From CAYJDG01 sp964368875 (GTDB lineage Bacteria; Pseudomonadota; Alphaproteobacteria; Micavibrionales; Micavibrionaceae): a stretch of 19,087 nucleotides of DNA. The notes beneath the pieces were generated by a model. The model ran no database searches. It was not told the origin of the DNA and was given only the letters and a program-made list of their open reading frames with translations. The stretch is taken from contig CAYJDG010000040.1 in the NCBI GenBank assembly GCA_964368875.1, positions 1 through 19,087 on the forward strand. Direction: 5' to 3'. Position 1 is the stretch's first letter; the number at the start of each line of letters is the position of its first letter. Below, one piece after another: positions 7,979 through 15,189 of this stretch. A program made the position numbers and the translations under genes.

Positions 7979-8006
7979 AGTATAACGCGATAAGCCTGAT
8001 TTTCAA
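7979..8006 (-). promoter_or_regulatory. Sigma-70-type promoter for the FAD enzyme-gtrA operon
   Basis: Read on the minus strand, TTGAAA (8006-8001) and TATACT (7984-7979) are 16 bases apart, close to consensus. The expected transcription start is near 7972, giving a leader of roughly 30 bases before the ATG at 7943. The site lies in the 81-base gap after the glycosyltransferase stop codon. Confidence 0.5.
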
Positions 8007-8028
8007 AAAACTAAAATAGGGTGCTTAT
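7990..8028 (-). terminator. Possible weak terminator or nested inverted repeat after the GT-C gene
   Basis: ATAAGC (7990-7995) and GCTTAT (8023-8028) are exact inverted copies, with ATTTT (7999-8003) and AAAAT (8013-8017) nested inside. The right arm overlaps the glycosyltransferase stop codon. The stem is AT-rich with long internal gaps and no clean T-tail, so termination is uncertain. It overlaps the -35 region of the promoter at 7979-8006. Confidence 0.2.
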
Positions 8029-9497
8029 TGGGCCGTAACCTTGAAAATACGGGCATTGTCCCAGAATGCACCATCAACGGTTGTGACCAACTCACAATTC
8101 CATTTCATTTGGGTGCAGATATAATCGACTTGAAGAGGCTGATTGGTTTCTTTTTGTTTCACTTCAATATATTCTTTAGTCACCAGCACAAACGTTTTTG
8201 GGCTGCCGGCTTGAGCATAGGTTTGACGATAGCGCTCAATGCTATGAATGTGGTTCGACCAATCTACAATTCCGTCGGTTTCCGTGCCCATCGGCAAGCT
8301 GATGTATTTGATAGCGTGGGTCTGGGCTGACGGCGTGAAAATCTCATCTTCCAGCACGAATATTTTATAATGATCAAGACCTTCCGCTTTGATAGCCGGG
8401 TAGAGTTCGGTGCCGTTCGAATAGCGGTTCGTAATATCGAACGCGATGTGGATCAGACCTGAAGCGACACACAGGATCATCATCCCTACCAACAGCTTCT
8501 CTCTGAGAGGTTCGGTATGAATCAAATAAGCCGTCAGGATCATCAGCAAAACGAAACCTGAGTGATGGTAGCTGCCGCCATAGACGAAGGAGCAGAACAG
8601 CGTGAAAGACAGAATGCAAAAATTTACCGCGGCCCCGAACCAGAAATTTTTGAACAGGCAGAATAGGCAGATGAGCATTGGCACAGCCGTGATCGCGCCA
8701 AGTTCCCCAAAAAACCCTAGCATAAAGCTGTTATTGAAGTAGTTCCAATACATGGAAAGGCGCTCAGGGTCGAGCTGCCCGCCGGTATTTCCTGACCCTG
8801 ACAAATAGATGACATACAAGCTTGCAAGGCAGGGCAGCGCAAGCAAGGACGGCAGCCAGATAGTGCGGCGTTGTCTGAATTCCTCGAAAACAAAAATCGG
8901 GATGACGAAGAAGAAATAAAAATGGGTAAAGCTCGCCAGCCAGAGAGCGATTGCGCAAAGAACGATCTGTCTTTTTTGGAAGAAGGCGACTGCGACTAGG
9001 ATGAACAGAACACCCAGAGTGTAGGACCGCAAAAATATCGCCCAAAAATACACAAACGGGTAAGAAAACAAAAACATGAACAGCAGGACAGGGTTTTTTC
9101 TGAGGCCTACCGTGATCAATAGGCCATTGATAAAACCAAGTGCCAGCATGACGTAACGGCCTTGTTCAAAGCCTAAAAATATCTGCACGATACGCAGAAA
9201 CCAGTAAAATAAAGGGGGATGGCCTTCGCCCGGCACGACGAAAAAGCTGCCGAGAGATGACATCTTCAGAGCTTGGCCCCAAGACTGGAATTCGTCACGC
9301 CATGGTTCATGGTGATTGAAGGCTACAGAGATGATCGCCATATAGAGGATATATATGCACAGGGCAGCTTTGCTCTGCATAACTTCGCGCAGGCCAGTCT
9401 TGCTGATCGTCTTGTCGGCGAGAGCGACGGGTTCCGCAGGTGCGCAAAGCTCCAGTTTGGCTCTGTAAGCACTGAAATATTCGTAGATTTTATTCAT
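8025..9497 (-). CDS. GT-C superfamily membrane glycosyltransferase (GT39/ArnT-like)
   Basis: A 490-aa multi-pass inner-membrane protein that probably moves a sugar from a polyprenyl-phosphate donor to an envelope acceptor on the periplasmic side. After a short cytosolic N-terminus there is a first membrane segment (about residues 45-60), then the acidic first-loop motif HEPWRDEFQSWGQA with the expected catalytic or metal-binding Asp-Glu pair, then EGHPPLFYWFLR, both typical of GT-C enzymes. About ten further hydrophobic segments follow, and residues from about 365 onward form a soluble periplasmic tail. AAGGG lies five bases before the ATG. It is upstream of the FAD enzyme and gtrA on the same strand but separated by 81 bases and a promoter. 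Donor and acceptor cannot be told. Confidence 0.75.
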   Translation of the reverse strand: MNKIYEYFSAYRAKLELCAPAEPVALADKTISKTGLREVMQSKAALCIYILYMAIISVAFNHHEPWRDEFQSWGQALKMSSLGSFFVVPGEGHPPLFYWFLRIVQIFLGFEQGRYVMLALGFINGLLITVGLRKNPVLLFMFLFSYPFVYFWAIFLRSYTLGVLFILVAVAFFQKRQIVLCAIALWLASFTHFYFFFVIPIFVFEEFRQRRTIWLPSLLALPCLASLYVIYLSGSGNTGGQLDPERLSMYWNYFNNSFMLGFFGELGAITAVPMLICLFCLFKNFWFGAAVNFCILSFTLFCSFVYGGSYHHSGFVLLMILTAYLIHTEPLREKLLVGMMILCVASGLIHIAFDITNRYSNGTELYPAIKAEGLDHYKIFVLEDEIFTPSAQTHAIKYISLPMGTETDGIVDWSNHIHSIERYRQTYAQAGSPKTFVLVTKEYIEVKQKETNQPLQVDYICTQMKWNCELVTTVDGAFWDNARIFKVTAQ

Positions 9498-9523
9498 CGC
9501 CGCCCTTGGGGGATTCGCCGTCC

Positions 9524-9545
9524 TGACTAGCCCTTATGACTAGCC
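9524..9545. repeat. Tandem 9-bp direct repeat TGACTAGCC in the GT-C/parC divergent region
   Basis: TGACTAGCC occurs at 9524-9532 and again at 9537-9545, separated by CTTA. It lies 27-48 bases upstream of the glycosyltransferase start and just upstream of the putative parC promoter. This arrangement suits a regulator binding side by side, but no known consensus comes to mind. Confidence 0.5.
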
Positions 9546-9562
9546 ATAACCCAAAATCCCCT

Positions 9563-9590
9563 TTGAGCATACCCCTGAAAACAATAATAG
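9563..9590 (+). promoter_or_regulatory. Putative parC promoter
   Basis: TTGAGC (9563-9568) and TAATAG (9585-9590) are spaced by 16 bases. A start near 9597 would give a leader of about 53 bases containing the hairpin and T-run at 9610-9635. This is the best match in the 152-base divergent gap. Confidence 0.4.
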
Positions 9591-9609
9591 ATTGGCTAAA
9601 ATCCGCTAA

Positions 9610-9635
9610 CTGTCTGTTCAGTCAGAATTTTTTTT
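9610..9635 (+). terminator. Hairpin plus T8 in the parC leader; attenuator-like
   Basis: CTGTCTG (9610-9616) pairs with CAGTCAG (9619-9625) apart from one central T-T mismatch, leaving a two-base turn, and eight T follow (9628-9635). It ends only 14 bases before the parC ATG. The stem is weak, so it could be an attenuator, a pausing site or chance. Confidence 0.3.
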
Positions 9636-9649
9636 GTTAAACACGGGCC

Positions 9650-11896
9650 ATGGCCAAAAAACCGACATTACCTGCTGTTGATACCCAGACGATCATCGAC
9701 CTGCCGATGACGCAGCTCCTTTCCGAGCGGTATCTCTCTTATGCCCTTTCAACGATTATGGCGCGGTCGCTGCCCGACGTGCGCGACGGACTTAAGCCCG
9801 TTCATCGGCGCGTTCTCTTCGCCATGTCGCAACTCAAGCTTGATCCGAAGCTGCCGCCTAAGAAATCTGCCCGTGTCGTCGGCGATGTGATCGGTAAGTT
9901 TCACCCGCATGGTGACCAGTCTGTTTACGATGCTCTTGTGCGTCTGGCTCAGGATTTTGCCGTGCGTTATCCGCTCGTCGACGGGCAGGGGAATTTTGGT
10001 AACATCGACGGCGATAACGCCGCCGCCATGCGATACACAGAATCGCGCCTGACTATGACGGCAATGTCGTTGCTTGAAGGCATTGATGAAAACGCTGTTG
10101 ATCTGCGTGCGACCTATGACGGCGAAACGATGGAGCCTGTCGTCATGCCGGCCAATTTCCCGAACCTGCTCGCCAATGGCGCGTCGGGGATTGCGGTTGG
10201 GATGGCAACGAACGTGCCGCCACATAACGTTGCCGAGCTCTGTGATGCGATGGAATTGATGCTGGAAAAAGATGCCAGCATCGAAGAAATCGTCAAAATC
10301 GTCCGCGGCCCCGATTTCCCGACTGGCGGCATTCTGGTCGAGCCGAAAGAAAGTATTCTTGAAAGCTACCGTACCGGCAAAGGCTCCTTCCGCGTGCGCT
10401 CACGTTGGGTCAAGGAGGACCTCAAGGGCGACAACTGGCAGATCATCGTCACTGAAATTCCGTATCAGGTGCAGAAGGCCAAGCTGGTCGAACAGATTGC
10501 CAATCTGATCAACGATAAGAAAGTTACGCTGCTGGATGATGTGCGTGATGAGAGCACCGAGGATATCCGCCTTGTCTTGATACCTAAGAACAAAACGATT
10601 GAGCCGGAATTGCTGATGGAAGCGATGTTCCGGCATTCGGAGCTTGAGAACCGCTTCTCGCTAAATATGAACGTGCTTGATGGCGGGGTTACGCCGCGCG
10701 TCATGAACATCAAGGAGGTTTTGCGCTGCTGGCTTAACCACCGCCAAGAGGTGCTGGTTCGCCGCTCCGAATATCGTTTGGGTGAGGTTGTGCATCGCCT
10801 TGAGGTGCTCGATGGCTATCTGATCGTTTATCTCAATATCGATGAAGTCATCAAAATCATCCGTGAAAGCGATGAGCCTAAGCCGAAACTGATGAAGGCC
10901 TTTAAGCTAAGTGAAGTGCAGGCCGAAGCGATCCTCAATATGCGTCTGCGCTCCTTGCGCAAACTCGAGGAAATTGAACTGCGCCGTGAGCATGACGCTC
11001 TCAACAAGGAAAAAGACTTCCTTGAGAAGCTGCTCAAATCCGAAAGCAAGCAATGGGCTGAAATCCGGAAGCAGATCGGCGATATCAAAAAGCTGTACGG
11101 CCCGTCGACCACCCTTGGCGCACGTCGCACTACGATTGGCAAGCCGCCGGCCCCTGTGTCCGTTGATCTCAACGCCGCGATGATTGAGAAAGAACCCTTA
11201 ACCCTCGTTTGCTCGGCCAAAGGCTGGATCAGGGCGATGAAAGGGCATGAACTCAATCACGCCGACTTTAAATATAAAGAAGGCGACCGCGAGAAATTCG
11301 TTGTTGAAGGCCAGACCACCGATAAATTTATCGCGTATGCCAGCAACGGCCGTTTCTATACGCTCGCAGGCGATAAACTTCCATCCGGGCGCGGGTTCGG
11401 TGAACCGGTGCGCCTGATCGTCGATATTCCAAATGATGCGGATATTGTCAGCCTCTTTGTCTATCAACCAGATCAGAAATATCTGGTCATCGCCCGCGAC
11501 GGACGCGGCTTTATTGTATCCAGTAATGATATCCTTGCCCAGACCAAGAACGGCAGGCAGGTCATGTCGGTCGAAGATAATGGGGATGCCTTATTCTGTG
11601 CGCCGGTTGCGCCGACGGATACGCACATCGCGATCATCGCTAAAGGAACGCGCAAGATGCTCGTCTTTAAACTCGACCAGATCCCTGAGCTCGCCAAAGG
11701 CAAGGGCGTGATGCTGCAGAAGTATAAAGACAGCGAATTCGGTGATGCCAAAACCTTCAATCTCAAAGCGGGCCTTACCTATCTATCTGGCACACGTGAG
11801 ATGAGCGTGCCTAACGCCAAAGAATGGGTTGGCGAACGGGCAGCAGTCGGCAAACTGCCACCAAACGGATTCCCACGTTCCGGTAAGTTCCAATAA
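9650..11896 (+). CDS. parC: DNA topoisomerase IV subunit A
   Basis: The DNA-cutting subunit of topoisomerase IV, which with ParE unlinks daughter chromosomes. The 748-aa product is ParC-sized rather than GyrA-sized. It has the catalytic tyrosine Tyr129 in AAMRYTESRL, the preceding LVDGQGNFGNIDGDNA block, the winged-helix region VRDGLKPVHRRVLFAM, a coiled-coil-rich middle and a C-terminal beta-pinwheel with degenerate blades. In the quinolone-contact loop it reads HPHGDQSVYDAL: Gln90 sits where E. coli ParC has Ser80, and Asp94 where it has Glu84. The start is set by the conserved N-terminus; no good Shine-Dalgarno precedes it. parE is not in the window. A gyrA identity is less likely because of the length and the C-terminus. 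Confidence 0.9.
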   Translation: MAKKPTLPAVDTQTIIDLPMTQLLSERYLSYALSTIMARSLPDVRDGLKPVHRRVLFAMSQLKLDPKLPPKKSARVVGDVIGKFHPHGDQSVYDALVRLAQDFAVRYPLVDGQGNFGNIDGDNAAAMRYTESRLTMTAMSLLEGIDENAVDLRATYDGETMEPVVMPANFPNLLANGASGIAVGMATNVPPHNVAELCDAMELMLEKDASIEEIVKIVRGPDFPTGGILVEPKESILESYRTGKGSFRVRSRWVKEDLKGDNWQIIVTEIPYQVQKAKLVEQIANLINDKKVTLLDDVRDESTEDIRLVLIPKNKTIEPELLMEAMFRHSELENRFSLNMNVLDGGVTPRVMNIKEVLRCWLNHRQEVLVRRSEYRLGEVVHRLEVLDGYLIVYLNIDEVIKIIRESDEPKPKLMKAFKLSEVQAEAILNMRLRSLRKLEEIELRREHDALNKEKDFLEKLLKSESKQWAEIRKQIGDIKKLYGPSTTLGARRTTIGKPPAPVSVDLNAAMIEKEPLTLVCSAKGWIRAMKGHELNHADFKYKEGDREKFVVEGQTTDKFIAYASNGRFYTLAGDKLPSGRGFGEPVRLIVDIPNDADIVSLFVYQPDQKYLVIARDGRGFIVSSNDILAQTKNGRQVMSVEDNGDALFCAPVAPTDTHIAIIAKGTRKMLVFKLDQIPELAKGKGVMLQKYKDSEFGDAKTFNLKAGLTYLSGTREMSVPNAKEWVGERAAVGKLPPNGFPRSGKFQ

Positions 11897-11917
11897 TAAC
11901 AGTACCTTGACTTGATG

Positions 11918-11947
11918 TTGACATAACCTTTTGCAGGTTGCTAATGT
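11918..11947 (+). promoter_or_regulatory. Putative promoter of the 392-aa gene
   Basis: TTGACA (11918-11923), a perfect -35 box, is followed after 18 bases by TAATGT (11942-11947). The predicted start is about 20 bases before the ATG at 11973, with an A8 run (11950-11957) and AGGGA in between. The gene is therefore probably transcribed on its own rather than only from parC. Confidence 0.4.
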
Positions 11948-11972
11948 TGAAAAAAAATCAAGGGACGTTTCA

Positions 11973-13151
11973 ATGGGACAAATAACTGTTCGCACGCGCA
12001 CTGCGGGCGAAGATATCAAGGCGAAATTACAGGAACATGCGTATGTCTTTAGACGCATTCAGGGCGGTGACACTCTCACCGTGAATGAATGCGTAGCTGT
12101 ACCCAGTCTGCATGAGATCATGAAAAGAAATGCAGAACTCTTTCCGAAGAAACGGGTGGATATAGACTATAGCGAACTCAGAACTCGTGATCTGGTGCTT
12201 CAAGAAGCGCTGTTCACGAGGCTCATGCAGGAGGTAGCAACAGCGAAAACATCAGAGGGGATATCCCTTGCATATGCGAATGTTGTGCGCACCATTCAAA
12301 GGTTCGGGACTACGCCTGCGGCTTTCGTGAAATCGATTCAAGCTGATGGGCAGCAAACCAGCGTGATGCGGTTTCTTTTTGGTCGGGCTGCTACGACTCT
12401 TGCGCGCGAGCAGCTCAATCAGATTTTTACCAGAAGTGCGCTCTATGAAGATGATGTTGCGATCCTTAAGAATGAGCGCGCACCCGCGAATGACCGTCTG
12501 AACGCTTTGTTGCGCCCACTCCATCCTAAGCTCGCACACAGCCTTCTGACAGTCTTAGAGGAAGCCCTTGCTGCGGAAGGTGAGGGGCGTGAACTCGACG
12601 ATTGCGTTCCTGATATCATCCCACCAAATCTTTTTCTAAATGCGCCCGATGACCCGCTTCAGAAACCAGTTGATCCTAAATACATTCCTGTTCGTGTCGC
12701 GATGACCCAAGGGATACAGAACATTGGCATGGCCATTGATCATAAAGCCCTGGCGAAGGCCTATGGAGGTATACTCGATACCCTCCGGCAGCATCGTATG
12801 ACAGTCGAAAGATATCTGGAGATACAACCATTCCCACAGGCCCGCGAGAGCACCTTGGCGTCTCTGCAAAAGGGGGCTTTGGCTTATGTCTTTGTTGGTT
12901 TGACTGATCTGATGCTGAAAAAGGAATACCATCCTGGCGCAGAGAATATGAAGATAGCGATTGATCCTGCGGCCCGTTCGATCGATCAGCTCAATGCCCT
13001 TTTCTGCAACACGGGCCTTCCTGGCAATAAGTTGCTGACAGTACTTGAGGATGTAGGCTTCGATCTTGAAGAGGATGGCCTGATCAATCGTTTGCTTGCG
13101 GTTGGCAGAAAGCCCGAAGTCGCAGCTTTTCCAGCACAACAGCCTGGTTAA
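11973..13151 (+). CDS. Unrecognised 392-aa cytosolic protein
   Basis: I do not recognise a domain. The ATG at 11973 is preceded by AAGGGA at a suitable distance; upstream in-frame TTG codons are less likely. The product has no signal peptide and no membrane segment. It looks mostly helical and charged, with a proline-rich linker around residues 205-230 (VPDIIPPNLFLNAPDDP) separating two helical halves, and ends in a short AAFPAQQPG tail. The second half includes DPKYIPVRVAMTQGIQNIG and ILDTLRQHRMTVERYLE. Its codon use resembles the surrounding genes, so recent transfer is not evident. It sits between parC and the convergent motB, sharing TTAA at the stop codons (13148-13151). A motility link is only positional, since it is on the opposite strand to motAB. 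Confidence 0.75.
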   Translation: MGQITVRTRTAGEDIKAKLQEHAYVFRRIQGGDTLTVNECVAVPSLHEIMKRNAELFPKKRVDIDYSELRTRDLVLQEALFTRLMQEVATAKTSEGISLAYANVVRTIQRFGTTPAAFVKSIQADGQQTSVMRFLFGRAATTLAREQLNQIFTRSALYEDDVAILKNERAPANDRLNALLRPLHPKLAHSLLTVLEEALAAEGEGRELDDCVPDIIPPNLFLNAPDDPLQKPVDPKYIPVRVAMTQGIQNIGMAIDHKALAKAYGGILDTLRQHRMTVERYLEIQPFPQARESTLASLQKGALAYVFVGLTDLMLKKEYHPGAENMKIAIDPAARSIDQLNALFCNTGLPGNKLLTVLEDVGFDLEEDGLINRLLAVGRKPEVAAFPAQQPG

Positions 13152-14119
13152 GGGAACTGAATATTACCTTGGGTGCGGCGATAGCCCGGATCCTCTGGCG
13201 TATTGTTGGTCGAATTGACCGTACCAGATTGCTTCGTCAGAGATTCGCGCAGCAGTACAACGCTGATACGGCGGTTCTGCGGATCAAGCGGATCTTTTGG
13301 ATTGAGGTTCTCGGTATCGGCTTTGCCGACGACGTTCGAAACTTTTTTCTCTTCGATGCCGCTTTCCAGCAAAACACGGCGGCTGGCATTAGCCCGCTCG
13401 GTAGAGAGTTCCCAGTTCGTGTAGTTTGCGCCCTTGTTGTATTGCTTGCCGTCGGTATGGCCGCGTACTGAAACCTGATTGGGCATGGTCTTGATGATTT
13501 GTGCGACCATAGACAAAAGTTTCGTCGTTTTTTCAAACGGAATGGCGCTGCCGCTCGGGAACATCGATGCACCGTCCTGATCGACGATCTGAATGCGCAA
13601 GCCCTCTGGTGTCATATCGACCTTGAGGTTCTTCTTGAGGTCTTTGAGATCGGAGCTATCAAGCTGGGTTTCGATCTCTTTTTTGACTTGTTCAAATTCC
13701 TTGTCTTCTCGTGCCTTGATTTCGTTCTCAAGCTGCTCCTTCGACAATTCTTCGGCTGATTTTGCGTTTACTTCGGAATTGACGTTTGTCTGCGGTGGGA
13801 CAGTGCTTGGATCGATGCTGGATGTGTCATCCTTGCGCGCACCATCCGATGTCACAGTCATTCCGCCAAGAACGCCACCCGCACCACTGGTGGTTGAGGA
13901 GACTTCCATCGGGGTAGGGTCGAAGTATTCGGAAATGCCTTTGCGCTGTTCTTCCGTCGTCGCGTTCAACAGCCACATCAACAGGAAGAACGCCATCATC
14001 GCGGTAACGAAGTCGGCATAGGCGACTTTCCATGCGCCGCCATGGTGGCCATCGCCGCCCTTTTTGATCTTCTTTATAACGATTGGGCGTTTAAGTTCTT
14101 CTTTTTTTTCTTTAGCCAC
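13148..14119 (-). CDS. motB: Flagellar motor stator protein MotB
   Basis: The stator subunit that anchors the MotA/MotB ion channel to peptidoglycan. The 323-aa product has a basic N-terminus, one membrane segment (about residues 33-51) with the essential ion-binding Asp36 in YADFVTAMMAFFLLMWLL, a plug region (EEQRKGISEYFD), a long charged linker (about 75-165) and an OmpA-like peptidoglycan-binding domain containing VRGHTDGKQYN and the RANASRRVLLESG helix. Asp36 with its surroundings suits a proton-type stator. The start is GTG with AAGGTG upstream, 12 bases after motA. A run of eight A lies in codons 4-6 (plus-strand T8 at 14102-14109). Its stop overlaps the 392-aa gene. Confidence 0.94.
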   Translation of the reverse strand: MAKEKKEELKRPIVIKKIKKGGDGHHGGAWKVAYADFVTAMMAFFLLMWLLNATTEEQRKGISEYFDPTPMEVSSTTSGAGGVLGGMTVTSDGARKDDTSSIDPSTVPPQTNVNSEVNAKSAEELSKEQLENEIKAREDKEFEQVKKEIETQLDSSDLKDLKKNLKVDMTPEGLRIQIVDQDGASMFPSGSAIPFEKTTKLLSMVAQIIKTMPNQVSVRGHTDGKQYNKGANYTNWELSTERANASRRVLLESGIEEKKVSNVVGKADTENLNPKDPLDPQNRRISVVLLRESLTKQSGTVNSTNNTPEDPGYRRTQGNIQFP

Positions 14120-14131
14120 AGTGCTTACACC

Positions 14132-15022
14132 TTAGGCCGGAGCAGGGATGGTATTCAGTTTCTCTTCCAGTTCCTGGAAGGTTGGCTGGACTTCGTGTGG
14201 CAGGAATTTACGCGCAAATTCAACTGCGACCTGAGGCGCTGCACCATTCAGAAACGCCAATACGCCCACTTTGATACATTTGTAATACATGATTTCGGAC
14301 TCGCCACGGGCCTTCATCGCGCCGGCAATCGGACCAACCATACCGTAGGCGAGCCAGACCCCGAGGAACGTACCGACGAGGGCTGCGCCAATCATCTGGC
14401 CGAGAACTTCAGGAGGCTCGGTGATCGAACCCATCGTTTTGATAACGCCCAGAACGGCGGCCACGATACCAAGGGCCGGAATACCGTCCGCCATACCTTG
14501 CACGGCATGACCCGGATGGCTGTGATGGGCTTCAATGGTTGCAATCTCTTCATCCATAAGAGCTTCAATCATCATCGGATCGTCATTGCCGAGCGAGATG
14601 ATGCGCAAATAATCGCACAGGAATGGCACTGCATAATGATTGTGTGCGAAGCTTGGGAAGTTATTGATGATCGAGCTTTGACCGGGGTTTTCGATGTGGG
14701 CTTCAATGGCCAGCCAGCCTTTGCTGCGCACCAGCTTGAAAATCGAAAACTGCAGCGACAACAGCTGCATATAATCTTCTTTTGAGTAGGCTGCCGGTTT
14801 AGACAGCGACTTCAGATATGAGATCGTCTCTTTGACGACGCTTTTCGGATTCGAAACGATAAAGGCGGCGACGGCACTACCGAAGATAATCGTGAACTCG
14901 CCCGGAAGCGCTTTGCCGATGATCATCATGATCGCAATGAAGTGATCCACATGGAAGTGCATGGCAATAAGCATGCCGCCAAATGTGAAGATCGGGACGA
15001 GGGCGAGACCAAGAAACTTCAT
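14132..15022 (-). CDS. motA: Flagellar motor stator protein MotA
   Basis: Forms the ion channel and contacts FliG to turn the flagellar rotor. The 296-aa length matches the E. coli-type MotA. Four membrane segments are visible: about 2-20, 33-55, 172-195 and 204-227. The cytoplasmic loop lies between the second and third. The conserved GMADGIPALGIVAAVLGVIKTM and the Pro-containing segment VGTFLGVWLAYGMVGPIAGAM are present. motB follows after 12 bases, so the two are one operon. Upstream lie a perfect inverted repeat (15048-15073) and a CtrA-type box (15093-15107), suggesting cell-cycle control of motility. No other flagellar genes are in the window. Confidence 0.95.
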   Translation of the reverse strand: MKFLGLALVPIFTFGGMLIAMHFHVDHFIAIMMIIGKALPGEFTIIFGSAVAAFIVSNPKSVVKETISYLKSLSKPAAYSKEDYMQLLSLQFSIFKLVRSKGWLAIEAHIENPGQSSIINNFPSFAHNHYAVPFLCDYLRIISLGNDDPMMIEALMDEEIATIEAHHSHPGHAVQGMADGIPALGIVAAVLGVIKTMGSITEPPEVLGQMIGAALVGTFLGVWLAYGMVGPIAGAMKARGESEIMYYKCIKVGVLAFLNGAAPQVAVEFARKFLPHEVQPTFQELEEKLNTIPAPA

Positions 15023-15047
15023 GATGCCATTCTGGCTCCGGAAACAG

Positions 15048-15073
15048 ATAAGAGAACATCAGCGTTCTCTTAT
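15048..15073. repeat. Perfect 10-bp inverted repeat upstream of motA
   Basis: ATAAGAGAAC (15048-15057) and GTTCTCTTAT (15064-15073) are exact inverted copies around the six bases ATCAGC. It begins 25 bases before the motA ATG, so it is either an operator or a stable hairpin in the motA leader. No strong T-tail follows in either direction, which argues against a terminator. Confidence 0.7.
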
Positions 15074-15092
15074 GAAGTTTGCCATTGGGGGC

Positions 15093-15107
15093 TTAACAGG
15101 GATTTAA
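15093..15107 (-). promoter_or_regulatory. CtrA-type binding site upstream of motAB
   Basis: TTAA (15093-15096) and TTAA (15104-15107) are separated by exactly seven bases, matching the alphaproteobacterial CtrA consensus TTAA-N7-TTAA. It lies about 70 bases upstream of the motA start. CtrA is known to control flagellar and motility genes in many alphaproteobacteria. A CcrM-type GANTC site (GAGTC, 15143-15147) lies further upstream. Binding is inferred from the motif. Confidence 0.5.
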
Positions 15108-15153
15108 CTAACTATGAAAACTAAGGCGGGACGCAGGACGGCGAGTCAGAAAC

Positions 15154-15187
15154 AAACCTCTGCCATCATCCCTTAGAAGCGAGGTTT
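15154..15187 (-). terminator. Probable hemB transcription terminator
   Basis: AAACCTC (15154-15160) and GAGGTTT (15181-15187) are exact inverted copies around 20 bases, starting three bases after the hemB stop. On the minus strand GTTTCT follows the stem, and on the plus strand the T-run is six long, so it could work in both directions. The loop is large, which lowers confidence. Confidence 0.4.
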
Positions 15188-15189
15188 TT

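Noticed and set aside
11931..11972. TTG start for the 392-aa protein
   Set aside because: The likely -10 box lies inside this stretch and the ATG at 11973 has a proper Shine-Dalgarno.
14042..14785. Long plus-strand open frame (247 codons) opposite motB/motA
   Set aside because: It lies antisense to two clear stator genes, starts with low-complexity Phe runs and has no family features; it is a by-product of the real genes' codon bias.
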